A stretch of DNA of 64,000 nt from Boesenbergia rotunda (Eukaryota; Streptophyta; Magnoliopsida; Zingiberales; Zingiberaceae). The DNA is taken from assembly GCA_024364735.1 (NCBI GenBank), contig JAGFNQ010001183.1, positions 107,948-171,947 on the forward strand. The letters are read 5' to 3'. Made by a program: the position numbers and the translations under genes. Below, one piece after another: positions 43,742 to 55,389 of the stretch. The notes below the pieces were generated by a model. That model ran no database searches, was not told the origin of the DNA, and worked only from the letters and a program-made list of their open reading frames with translations. Numbering within the stretch: position 1 is the first letter of the stretch; each line of letters begins with the position of its first letter.

Positions 43742-45459
43742 ATGTTCATGAAAGGGATGATCTCAAGCCAGGCGGCGGCGGCGCCCCAGCAGCAGCAGTT
43801 GGTGGATGAGAACATGTCCAACCTCACATCTGCCTCCGGGGAAGCAAGCGTCTCATCCAACCAGCAGCAATCCAACTCTGCCGCCTCCCCCAACCCAAAC
43901 CCTACCAAGAAGAAAAGAAACCTCCCCGGAAATCCAGGTCACATGCACATCTAATTAATTCTACTCGTGCATATATATTTTGTTCGTTTTTTCATGAGCA
44001 AAATCTTTGTATGTATTTGAATATGCGATGTTTAGATCCAGAGGCTGAGGTGATCGCGCTGTCGCCGAAGACGCTGATGGCGACCAACCGGTTCCTGTGC
44101 GAGATCTGCGGCAAGGGATTCCAGCGCGACCAGAACCTGCAGCTCCACCGCCGGGGCCACAATCTCCCGTGGAAGCTGAAGCAGCGGAACAGCAAGGAAC
44201 CGGTGCGCAAGAAGGTGTACGTGTGCCCGGAGTCCACCTGCGTCCACCACGACCCCTCCCGAGCCCTCGGCGACCTCACGGGCATAAAGAAGCACTTCAG
44301 CCGCAAGCACGGCGAGAAGAAGTGGAAGTGCGACAAGTGCTCCAAGAAGTACGCCGTCCAGTCCGACTGGAAGGCGCACTCCAAGGTCTGCGGCACCAGA
44401 GAATATAGATGCGACTGCGGCACCCTCTTCTCAAGGTACCTGTATACTACTGGACCACTATAATTTAGCTTAACTTAATTTCGAGGAGACCATATATGCA
44501 CGATTAATTCATCCAGCATTAATTATATATATTGGAGTACTCTTCGAGCTAGATCTTATTTTGGTTTCTTGTTTCTTGATCGATGCATGCGTGCATGGAT
44601 TGGTTGCAGGAGGGATAGCTTTATCACGCACAGAGCCTTTTGCGACGCTTTGGCAGAGGAAAGCGCGAGAGCAATAGGAGCAGTGAATCATTTGGCGCCG
44701 GCCACTAATCACCACCAGCAGCACCCACTTCTCTTCCCACAATATATGCCCCTTTATGAGGATCAACATTCCTCTCTTCCTCATCACGTCGATCAAGCTG
44801 ATCATCTCTCGCTCAAAAGGGAACAGCAGAATAATAATCACATCCCACCATGGCTGAGTGCCACCTCTCTCAGCCAGTTAATAAACCAGCAACAGCAATT
44901 CCCTCCTTCCCCATTGATCCTCAGCGCTAGATTGGAGGAGCAGCCAGCTGCTCCAGTACTTGCTCCGCCCTTCCAAGCCACCGCGCACATGTCAGCCACT
45001 GCGCTCTTGCAGAAGGCGGCAGAGATGGGTGCAACCATGAGTAGGCCTCACCGCTTAGGTCTCATGGCAGCGGCTGCTACTTCTGGATTCAGTCACCTTC
45101 CTCTAGGGCAAGAATACACGGTAAACACGATGACGAACGCTGCTTTCGCCTCCTCGACTCCATGTGATCTCGATGAGCGTAGCCTCGAGGCCGGAGATCA
45201 CTTTCTGTTTGGGGGAATGCCGGGATCAAGGAGAGAACAAGGTAGTCGCGGAATGAACGATCAGGAATTAGGGGTCTGCAATATCATTACAGGTGGAAAT
45301 GGCAACGGGATGACAACCAGAGACTTCCTAGGATTGAAGGCGGCGTTTCCCCATCGCGATATCCTTAACTTGACGGAGTTGGATCCTAATTGCTTGAGCT
45401 CCTCCTCTTCCTCCTATGATCAGTACCGACAAAGAAAGATGAAGCCATGGAATGACTGA
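43742..45459 (+). CDS. INDETERMINATE DOMAIN (IDD) C2H2 zinc-finger transcription factor
   Basis: Three exons keep frame with GT-AG junctions: 43742-43937, 44036-44435 and 44610-45459, for 481 residues. Exon 1 has SNLTSASGEASVSS, the KKKRNLPGNP nuclear-localisation stretch and the start of DPEAEVIALSPKTLMATNRF. Exon 2 encodes the ID domain: C2H2 finger 1 (CEICGKGFQRDQNLQLHRRG), finger 2 (CPESTCVHHDPSRALGDL), and CCHC fingers 3 and 4 (CDKCSKKYAVQSDWKAH; YRCDCGTLFSRRDSFITHRA, ending in exon 3). Exon 3 carries the IDD-specific MSATALLQKAAEMGATMS near 44987-45042 and the C-terminal TRDFLGL near 45316. IDD proteins bind DNA and act with GRAS-family proteins in development, gravitropism, flowering and metabolism; the exact paralogue cannot be named. 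The gene is complete and typical. Confidence 0.95.
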
Positions 45460-48400
45460 CAAGGTATATAGGTAAAATATTAATTCCTCATCTTCTTAAA
45501 TTTCCATGATTATATTAATTCTAAGTTAATTTGTATGTTATTGGTTCGCCTGTTAATCTGTCATGTAAATTTGTGAGTTTTCTTTTCTTAATTCCTACTA
45601 TATATTCCACACAGATGTGTCAGAACCATGCAAGCGAAAATGCATCAAAGACGAGATCGTATAATAAAAGGTGCACTTTAAGGACACACCAAATGTGAGG
45701 TACGAGTGCTGAAACTTAGTAGTACATATTTCTCTTTAATTTGTCGAAAAAACATGCATGTATTAAGGACGAATTAAGTCTCCTGCATGGCAATTAATTC
45801 ATGCAACTCGTACAAAATCGAGTGATCAGCATGTTAATTTATAAGTGTATATGAACAACTAGCCATGTATCTAATCACATGGATAAATTTCTTCGGACAT
45901 ATATATATTTGAATAATATAATTAATATTAGCCGCTTCAAATTATTATGGACTGTTTATTCGATTGCACAATTTATCTCTCGCACTAATTAACAAAATAG
46001 TTCATGATTAACTAACTAATTAACTATATTATATAACTCCTATTTTTTCAGTTTAACTTGTTATTCATTAATTTGCTGGAGTTAATTATACACAACTCCA
46101 CTATATAGACATTTGCTACTAGCTAATTAACTTTACCATCAGTTATTTTTATGTTATTTATCGTACAATAAAGAAATTAAAGTCTACACATTTTCAGTGT
46201 TCCACATGTTCTTAATTAAAGTTTTAGGGATAATAAAATTGTTTGCGACAGTGATTTATAAAAAAGCAAATACAAACTACACACACTATTTCATAGAGAT
46301 GCATGAGAAATAACCAAGAATAAAAAAGAAATCAGTACAAATCAAACTGAAATTATTTCCTTTAAATTAATTGTTCATAGTGGGAGCCATGTCCGCTTGT
46401 GGATCATCATGGCGATCGAGCTCGATCGGAGACTAGGGTATACAAGGAGCTTTAACAGTTGCAAGACTGTAGTTCTCAACTTTCTTTCTCCCTTGCTAAC
46501 CAATTAACCCCAGTTGTCTGAGCTTGTGTTGTTTTATAATTCTAATTTTCTCTCAATTCCATCGATACTTACCTTTAATTACACACACACACACACGTAC
46601 ACAGGACACGGAGCAAATATACAAAGCATGTCAAGTCACGGGCACAATTGAATTGTGGGACATATATGCTTTCATGAGTTGCGAGAATAAGTGAGAAGGA
46701 CAAATGACCGATGCTAGTCTTCCTCTGAAGCTCATTAAATTCAACCCCGTACTGTACTGTATTGACTGTACATCCCTCTGATCTTTCATTTTTGCACTGA
46801 CTAAAACCTAAATCTAATTAATTAACCAGAAACTGAATTCTAGAGCGTCTAAAGAAATGCACGTACACACGCACGAACGCATGGTTATTCCTTTATTTAT
46901 TAATTTGTAGCTAGTTTATCATCAGCGATGGAGCAAGACATGAAGTGCTTTTTTGTTTGTCGATGGCTGGGCCGGCAACAAACTAGACGAGGTCACTTTT
47001 TAGTCGAGACGTTGTCGATATATACTTCATGTGCATGCATATTTAGGGGAGAGAGAGATCGGAGAGGGAAGGCAAAGGATCTGTCAACGCATTACGCATG
47101 GAACGAGGCTCTTGGTTTCTATCTTTTATCCTTTGTAGTGCATCACCTCGATCGACCCGCGCATGTGGTGGCCATTGCCTTGTGTCATATTATTGCTGTA
47201 AAGGATACTGAAGCGCATGCATGCATACATGCATGGAGCCAGAAATAAAACAACAACAGCAGCAGCAGCAGCCATCACGAGAGGAACCCATCTTCCCCCG
47301 GTCCACACTTTATTCTCTCACCGTCTCTCGCAAACTTGCTTTCTTGTGAACTCCTCCCTTCCTTTTCAAAAAGCTAGCAGCCATTACAACCCATATGTCA
47401 ACACAAAAAAGTGAATACAATTGATTTGTCCACATACACGACGTTGACCATGCACGCATCGAATATTGCCTAATCACTCATTTTGTAGTCAAAGCACAGC
47501 TTTACTCGAGTAAAAATGGGCACGAGTGTATGCTAAGGCCAACCGGCCAACGAAAGAAAATATAATTATGTATATGTTTATTTGTCCTCCCTTGGACTGC
47601 TACAACATGTGAAGAGTGGCAGCCATAGGTGTTGCTACTGTTCACCTCTGATACATAGGGTAGTACACATGGTTGAGCATAGCAGCGCTGATGAAAACCT
47701 GAGCAAAATACGAACATCTGGACCCCCCCTGCGTAACATTCATCGACTACATGGAGGATTGGAATAATATTTTGTCCCAGTAAAGTCATGGTAATGAGTC
47801 AGCTAGCAGCATTGTTGTGCTTGTGACCAGCTGCGTACAGAATTAAACTCTTATTTCGTGATATATATAAAGATTAAAAATTATACCGAGTCACGAGCAT
47901 CACTCCTCTCTAGTTTAGAATTTCATGACTGACAAGCTAGGTCACAAGGGGAACTCGAGCAATTGTTTATGTTCTTTCCGAAGGTGAGTTAACGATGAAG
48001 AAGGAACGACGTCATGCTAATATTGTTGTAAAAGATAATTACGTTTATTTCTAACCTCCCTCCTAATTTGCTCCTAAATTATATAAAAAAAATAAACCAT
48101 AAGATTAATTTATAACCGACAGTTAAATAGTAAGGATAGTTTTTTTTTGAAAAAAAAATTATTCCTATTTTATTATAATAAATTTGTCATTCTCTTACTA
48201 ACTGAGCACTTGTAAGCAATGTTGAAACAACAAGGTTGCTTTAGCTCCCATGAGTTCGAGAGTTCGTTGGATGACTCGAAATCATCTACTATAATGGTTC
48301 TTGACTGTGGGAGCTACTTTTGCAACCCTTAATTTTCTTCTCCAACTATTTGAAAAACTGTGTTTTTTTTAAATCATAAAATATTCATGGTTTTATTTTT

Positions 48401-48653
48401 TTAATACCCTTTAATGTAACGACACAAAAAATTTGTGGCTTTTGTTTATTTTATTTTTTAATACCCTTTAATGGAGCAATGTCGTTCCGCTAAAGGTTGT
48501 TAAAAAAAGCAATCTTTTTACAAGGATGAAGGTCGAGCTTTCACATGATTTCCCTCCCAAATTCTTTTATTTTTCTATTCCCCCTTTTTTTTTTCCTTTA
48601 TTCTTTCTCTTCTCCATTTCAAATTAAATGCTAATCAGTCACCACCCAATCTT

Positions 48654-48703
<50 letters not shown>

Positions 48704-48809
48704 TATATAATCATAAAAAAATTATCAATATGCTTCAATACTCTTAAAAATTTCCTTCTAATATTTTTTTGATACGCCTCCCAGGATAAGGTCATCCTAA
48801 TGCTAGACA
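45460..48809. other. Intergenic region downstream of the IDD gene
   Basis: AT-rich sequence. The IDD transcript probably ends within the first 250 bases, and AATAAA-like words occur near 45662. Microsatellites lie at 46579-46594 (AC)n and about 48656-48708 (AT)n. Open frames at 46928-47248 and 47502-47789 have no recognisable domain and biased low-complexity content. No gene is supported. Confidence 0.5.
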
Positions 48810-48814
48810 TATTG

Positions 48815-51800
48815 TGTCACGCCCCGAGGAGCTGGCCATCCGATACTGACCGGACTTCTTCTCCCTCGACCCGGCGGACAATCCGAAAACACAACCTTTA
48901 CGACTCTCTCAGTCCGCCTGTACCGCAGTCTATAAGACTGGAACAAGCCACTAAATATAAAGCAAACGAAGATGACGACAAAAACTACGTACCGGTATGA
49001 CTTACGACAAAACCAAAAGAGAACAAAGGCATCCATATCACACAAAAGTACAACTATACTACCGTACAAACACAATACCACAAAAATTGACACAGCGGAA
49101 GCAAATGAAAAATACTGTATAACCACAAATACAACACAAACCAAGACACGAGTCGCTTCCGAAATAGAGGGACTGGGACAGGCTGCCGGGCACCCTAGAT
49201 GATCAACCTGAAATAAAAAAAAAAAAGGCTGACAGTGTGAGTCCAAGAACTCAGCAAATACATCTATCTGGTATGCATAGTAAGCTATACTAGCAGTAAG
49301 AGTCAAACTGTCAACGGTAACAGTAATAACAGTAGGAAATGCTAAAACTAAAATACTGAATAGAGGATACATAACAGAGTCAAACCTGAAGATGTGAAAA
49401 ATCCAATTATCACACAAGTAAAGTAGGATCACCAGAGCCATACAAACCTGAAGATGTAACGGTCTAAATATCACACAGGTAAGATAAGGTCACCAGACCC
49501 TATGTACACATACCTCCTGAAGGTGCAAATCAAACACATATACTATAATCAGATATAGCAAATACGAGCAAACGCAATAATGCAAACAACAACTAGAACA
49601 ACTAGCAATGCAATGATGCATCATGTGCACATGATGTCTGTACACACACCAGCTACCCCTACACTGGGTAGCTGAGTGGACAGGATGTCAGGGAGCCAAC
49701 TTCTCCAACAATCATAACCCTAACACCAGGCACGAGAGGAGCCAACTGCTCGCGGGTCACACAACCCATCATGACATGTACCCCTACGCTAACAAAGGGG
49801 GAGCCAACTGCTCGCGGGTCACACAACCCATCATGACATGTACTCCTACGCTAACAAAGGGGGAGCCAACTGCTCGCGGGTCACACAACCCATCATGACA
49901 TGTACTCAAAGCCGGAAAGGGGAAGCCAACTGATCTCTATACCAACTCTGCCTGCTACCACACACCAGCATCACTACCCATGAGTGACCGGGCGGAGACA
50001 CGACAGAACAACTGCACACACCCGGAGGTGTCCCTGACTGCTACGATGCACCAGACTCACTCCTCAGGAGTGACCGTGCAGAGTCTTGAAAGGGCAACTA
50101 TACGCACCCTCCAATAGTTACTACTCACTAGTAACAATGTGCACAGATAATGATCACCGCATATCACTAGTGTCTGCTACCATGCTCCAGCATCACTACT
50201 TATGAGTGATCGAGCGGGGATACGACAAACTACTGCCCACACCCGGAGGGGTCCCTGACTGCTACGATGCACCAGACTCACTCCTCAGGAGTGACCGTGC
50301 AGAGTCTCGAAAGGGCAACTATGAGCACCCTCCGATAGCCACTACTCGCGTATGACAATGTGTGCAGATCATGACCGTCATAACAGATGACGTGTCTCAA
50401 CCACATGACTAGGAGCTCTATGATACCAGCCCGTGCGCATGCAAGAACGAAGCATGACCATATCATACACCATACCTACCTAACTAGTCTACCAATCATC
50501 AGCATGATATGCAGAGGTCTAAATAGCCGGTATGCACTGTATCCTAACCCTAGTGCTGGTTATAAGGTATCGTATCTCTAATCACAATATACATCACATG
50601 TGACAATAAAGAGTAAAGAGGTCCAACCTCGAAGCAATATAGAAATAAATCTATTGTCTAAACATACAACTAATATCAAGGGTAGAAATATGAAAGCAGG
50701 AAATAAGTAGAACTCTACTGCTATCCATAACTAACTATGCATAGAATCTGTGACAATATCTAAAATAGATAAGTCAGAAGTACCCGCCTCTGAGTAGGTG
50801 CTCGTACGCGAAAAGAACCTCCCGTCCAAAATCCACAAGGAAATAACCAAGTCAGTGTCCTGTATCAAATACATCACCCTTAGCGGTCTAAGTAAAAGTA
50901 ACTAATCAACTACTAACTCATATTTGTAGTGATCCTAATTATCATAACCATAGCAAGATCTCTATAACCAATCCAAAGCAACAACCTACCTTTACCTATT
51001 TACCCATGGCATCCCCTGTTCAGAAATAAACTACCATGAAGCAACAACCTCTCAAAATCAGAAAACAAACCTCACGAGAGGGAGCTAAACCACACATAGA
51101 ATTCAAGCTAACTTAACACCACTTCCACACACAAGAACTGAAATCCAAATCCATCAGTGAAGCTCGACTTCCTCCAAAAACCAACAAATCAAGCAATTCC
51201 AATGCCAAAACATGCCTCAGATCTACCCATCTCATCACCAAGCATTTACTAATCAATACAACAAGATAGGGCTACATTCTGATAAAAGAATCACAAGAAT
51301 TGGATAGGCCAATGAAAAATTCAGATTCAACTTGAACAAAAACCAAACAAAATACTTTGCATAATCCAACTACACATCTATGCCAAATCCCAAACAGATT
51401 CCAAGCAAGAACTCCAAATCTAACCGTGATCACACAACCAAATAGCATACACTCACAAGAACCCCCCAAACAGAACTCACGGTGTCATCAACCGAAAACC
51501 CAAATCCGAAAACCAATTGGAATTACACAAATCATCCCGATCTACACAAACAACATCAACCATTCAAGCATAATTCAAATCTAAGAATTCATACCTGAAT
51601 TTGAACGAGTGGTTTCCCTTTGCCCTAGATCCGCCGAGATCATAACGGAGGAAAGATGGAGACGAATTAAACCTATCCCTCGCATCTTGGCTACCAATGG
51701 AGCTAGGGTACCCACGATTCCTCGATCAACCAGCGACTCAACACTGCGACCCTCCTCCACATCCACGCCTGGTCAACGTCGGTCAGTGATGAGCTCAAAG

Positions 51801-52510
51801 GAATCCTCGGTCTCGGTAGATGCAGCGAAGGAAGGAGACACTTGTGATCTGATCCGCGTGAGGGAGCTCAGCGGAGGAGAAGAAGAATGGATGAGAAGGG
51901 GGTTGTCACCGACCTAATCGCAAGAAGGGGGAGGAAGAAAGGCGGTTGCTCTCACCCTGTTTGGAAACCCTTTAAGTAAGGAATTGGAATTCAATTCCGG
52001 TCGGAATTGAATTCCGGCCGGAATTGAATTCCAATTCCCATGTTTGGAATGAATTGTAAAAACAGAATTCAATTCAATTCAATTATTATACTTTTACGAT
52101 TTTATCCTGCGAGGATGGAGCCGGAGCAACTTTGATTTGTTTTGTGAGGGGGTGATTTGGTAATTTAATTTGTTTAAGTGAAAGGAATTCAATTCCTTTC
52201 ACAAATCACATGTGTTTAGGTGTGATTTGTTTTGAGGGGTTTGAAAGGAATTGGAATTCAATTCCTTAGCAATTCGTTCCTGAAAATTGCTACCAAACGA
52301 TGGAATTGAATTCCAATTCCCAAAGGAATTCCAATTTCTTCCTTTCCAAATAGGGTGTCTGTGGTCTCGGGCGGAGGAAAAAGAAAAGGAGAGGGATAAT
52401 AAAGGGGTGGCTATTTTTCAATTAGCCCCTCCGACTTCGAAAAATTCGGCTCAAGCCCTTATGTTTTGTAACTTTGCCTTCTAGCCCCTCAAATTTTTAG
52501 TATTTTAACA
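48815..52510 (-). mobile_element. Long solo LTR (3.7 kb), minus orientation, with an internal MITE
   Basis: On the plus strand it begins TGTCACGCCCCGAGGAGC and ends AGTATTTTAACA. It is flanked by a perfect 5-bp duplication TATTG (48810-48814 and 52511-52515). The GCGTGACA end is typical of plant Ty3/gypsy LTRs of the Tekay/Del type read on the minus strand. Internal features are three 62-base repeats starting GCCAACTGCT at 49741, 49803 and 49865. A longer direct repeat also occurs, with CTGCTACGATGCACCAGACT near 50039 and 50260. No coding domain is present; the 223-codon hydrophobic frame at 48803-49474 (-) is spurious. A 405-bp MITE lies at 51953-52357. Confidence 0.88.
51953..52357. mobile_element. 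MITE inside the 3.7-kb solo LTR
   Basis: Terminal inverted repeats CACCCTGTTTGGAAA and CACCCTATTTGGAAA (opposite strand) differ at one base. Both flanks are TCT, a 3-bp duplication. The interior is made of repeated GGAATTGAATTCCAATTCC words in both orientations. It is noncoding and 405 bp long. Confidence 0.8.
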
Positions 52511-52515
52511 TATTG

Positions 52516-53558
52516 ATAGAAAAATTAGTCTTAGCCATTTGACATAGTGATGTTGGGGGTTCGGGGGGGGGGGGGGGGGGCTGCAATCGCCCCCCCTAAA
52601 TTTTATAGAAAAAATTAAAAAAGACTTGGTTATAAAATTTAAAAAATTCCAGACTTTTTTGAAAAAAAAACTAATGAAAATACAATGCAAACCCTTTTTC
52701 TTTCCTTTTTATGTTTTCTCATGCTGTCAACTTTTGAGTTTTTTCACGCTTCCATCGACGATTTTTTTTCCCTTCTTGAAAATTTTCCCCCTTCCCCCAT
52801 CGAACCTTTTTTCTCCCTCTCCATTTTTCTTTTTCCTCCTCTAATTTCCGTTCTTTTTTTCTCTATCTCAGATTCTTCTTCCTCTCCTAATTTCTATTTT
52901 ATTTTTTAATCTTAATTTTACCCTCAAAATCTTTCGTCACACATTATTTTCGTTGTTATCCACGACGTTGTCCTGGCACACCGCACATTGCGTGTCGTTG
53001 CTAGTGCTGTTGTCGTTTGCTACTAACGCTATCGTCATCGCTTCACAGACGCTCCACAACAAACATTTTTGATTGAGTTGAAATTTTCTTGCTTGATTTC
53101 TTTCCATTACTAATTTAAGTATTTAAAATTATATAGTGTTAATTTTACATATATTTATGATTTTTTTTGCTAGTCAAGTATGTCAAATGTTTACAGATAT
53201 TAAAATCTTCCGTTCATTTGATATTTGATTTGTTATATTAATGCGATTAATTTTATTGACGATCAAATTTGATCGATTGAATCGCATTATTTGTTGCATA
53301 GATAGCTCATCATATAATTTACATGAGCATCTTATAATAAGCACATGTATATGAAAGGAATTGTCTTTATGATAAGAATTAATATTAGATAGTTATATAA
53401 CTAGAAAAGTATATTTTTATAAGATAAATATTTGACTTAATATCTCTATCAATATATGTGAAAAATAAAGGATCAATCTCTCTCTTGTTAGTTTTATCAA
53501 TTTTGTTTGTTTTTTGTTTTTAATATGAATTGTTAGAAAATGATAGTCATTAAATTAG
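52516..53558 (+). other. 5' region of the hAT element
   Basis: This noncoding stretch begins with a run of 18 G residues (52563-52580) followed by CAATCGCCCCCCCTAAATTT, wording seen at the ends of TTF-finger hAT elements. The left end of the element is probably near 52540, but terminal repeats and target duplication could not be fixed. Short frames at 52626-52909 are low-complexity Phe/Ser-rich artefacts. Confidence 0.4.
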
Positions 53559-54434
53559 GTGATTATGTTTCTAAAATATTATGTTGATGATCAATTAGGT
53601 GAAATAGTAATGTTGAGGTATTTTAAGAAAATACGAGATGAATCTACTTCAAATAAGTCATCTCCTCCTCCACCACCTTCTCCTAATGTTGACTCAAATG
53701 TGTATCCTAGTGATCCTGGTCTAAGAAAGCATATTCTTGAGTATAATGTTAATGAAAGGGAGATTGTTCAAAGTTACTATTTTCAAAAAGGTCCATTTTA
53801 GCCTAAAAATTATGAATTTCCTTGGCATTCTTGTTCAAAGGATAAACGAAGATTTCGAGTTATATGGTTTAGTCTTCATCCTAATTGGCTAGAATATAGC
53901 ATCGCAAAAGACGCAGGCTTTTGTCTTTATTGTTGTCTATTCAAAGCGGATCATGACGGTCAAAGTGGTGGAGATTCTTTTGTTACCGAGGGATTTATAA
54001 ATTAGAGAAAGAAAGAAAAAATTCATGAACATGTTGGAAATCATAGCAGCATTCACAATAGGTGTATGATGGCAGCTTATTACTTGATGAATCAAAAATA
54101 ACATATTGAAACTTATTTGGTTAATCAATCTAGTCAGGTAGTTGCTGATTATCGTGTTCGTTTGACAATATCAATTGATTGCATAAGATTACTTGTGCAT
54201 CAAGGATTAACATTTCATGGTCATGATGAATCAACAAACTTACTCAATAGGGTAATTATCTTGAACTGTTAAGATTTCTTGCTGACCATAATGAAGATAT
54301 CAATAGAGTTGCATTGGACAATGCTCCGTCAAACCTTAAATTGACATCGCCTGATATTCAAGAAGATATTATCAGATATATTGTCTATTTAACTACTAAT
54401 TCTATTCTTGGAGATCTTGGTGATGAATTATTTA

Positions 54435-54648
54435 GAGGGCGCTTGGTATAAATTTGGCAATGTGAATAGTAATAGATTTGATTGAGGGGTTTATGAGTTT
54501 GGTGATAATCTAGTGGGGGTGGGTTATGAAATCAAGGGTATCATATCCTTATTTTGATTCCAATTCCCGTATACTAAGCATCATCAATGGGAATGAAATA
54601 GATTTCATTCCCATTCCCACCTTCTAAACCCGCTTACCAATCGCCCCC
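54435..54648. mobile_element. MITE in the hAT gene
   Basis: A 214-bp element with terminal repeats GAGGGCGCTTGGTA and GGGGGCGATTGGTA (opposite strand), differing at two positions. It is flanked by TTA duplications (54432-54434 and 54649-54651), as for PIF/Harbinger MITEs. Confidence 0.8.
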
Positions 54649-54655
54649 TTACTAT

Positions 54656-55389
54656 TGATGGGTTGAGTACCCCGTGGCTGGCAAGTGGACTGAAGAAGCT
54701 GTGTGGCAAGATCTACCGAGTCTGAACAACTCTCTTTTCGGAGCTCCCGAGACCCTCTTGGGAAGGGGATCCCCCGAGACCCCCCACGGGTAGACACGCC
54801 TCGGAGATCAAATCAGAGGACGCACTTCCGAGATCACCTCGGGAAGCCAGGTTCCCCTCGAGACGGCGAAACGCTCGAGACCCCCCGGGCCAGAAGACCT
54901 CGAGATCACCTCGGGGTAGCGGAGCCCAAGAAGCACTCGACCTCAAGTAACAGTCCCCCTTTCTTCGGATCTGCAGATAACCATCACCCATTATCGCAGA
55001 GTCATCATGACCAATAATTGTCGCAACAGACCTAACTTAATGACGGCGTGGACCGTTGCAAAGGTTATCCTATAACCGGTAATTGGGGGGACGTGGCTAA
55101 GATCGTGGAGACTCGTGAGACAGTCGCCACAGGTATAAAAGGTACTCCAACCCCTCCGGTAAAGGGGGTTACGCTCTCTCTACTTCACACATCTCTTTTT
55201 CTGCCTTCTCTTCATCTCCTGGATCGAGGCATTGACTTGAGCGTCGGAGTGGGCTCCCTCGGACAACCTCCGGCGTGTTCCCCTAATGCTCATGTTAATC
55301 TCGTAGGGCGTGAGTTCTTCCTCTAGTGTCAGCGTCCGCGTGGGATAAACCCTAGTGACTGGTGGTCGACGTCGATTCCTTCCGGAACA
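54656..55389 (+). mobile_element. Solo LTR of the Tat-like family in the hAT gene
   Basis: It begins TGATGGGTTGAG and ends CCTTCCGGAACA, is 734 bp long, and is homologous to 13029-13769. Flanks ACTAT (54651-54655) and TCTAT (55390-55394) agree at four of five bases. It starts four bases after the MITE duplication, so both inserted at nearly the same site of the transposase gene. Confidence 0.85.

Noticed and set aside
46928..47248. A 106-codon frame downstream of the IDD gene
   Set aside because: There is no domain, no conserved motif and no gene-like surroundings; the sequence includes simple CATG-rich repeats.
48205..48320. A possible second SINE (words resembling pol III boxes near CTAACTGAGCAC and GAGTTCGAGAG)
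   Set aside because: The spacing and box matches are poor and no flanking duplication was found.
48803..49474. A 223-codon hydrophobic frame on the minus strand
   Set aside because: It lies within a solo LTR with a perfect target duplication and resembles no membrane-protein family; Val/Phe-rich content comes from the complementary AC-rich sequence.
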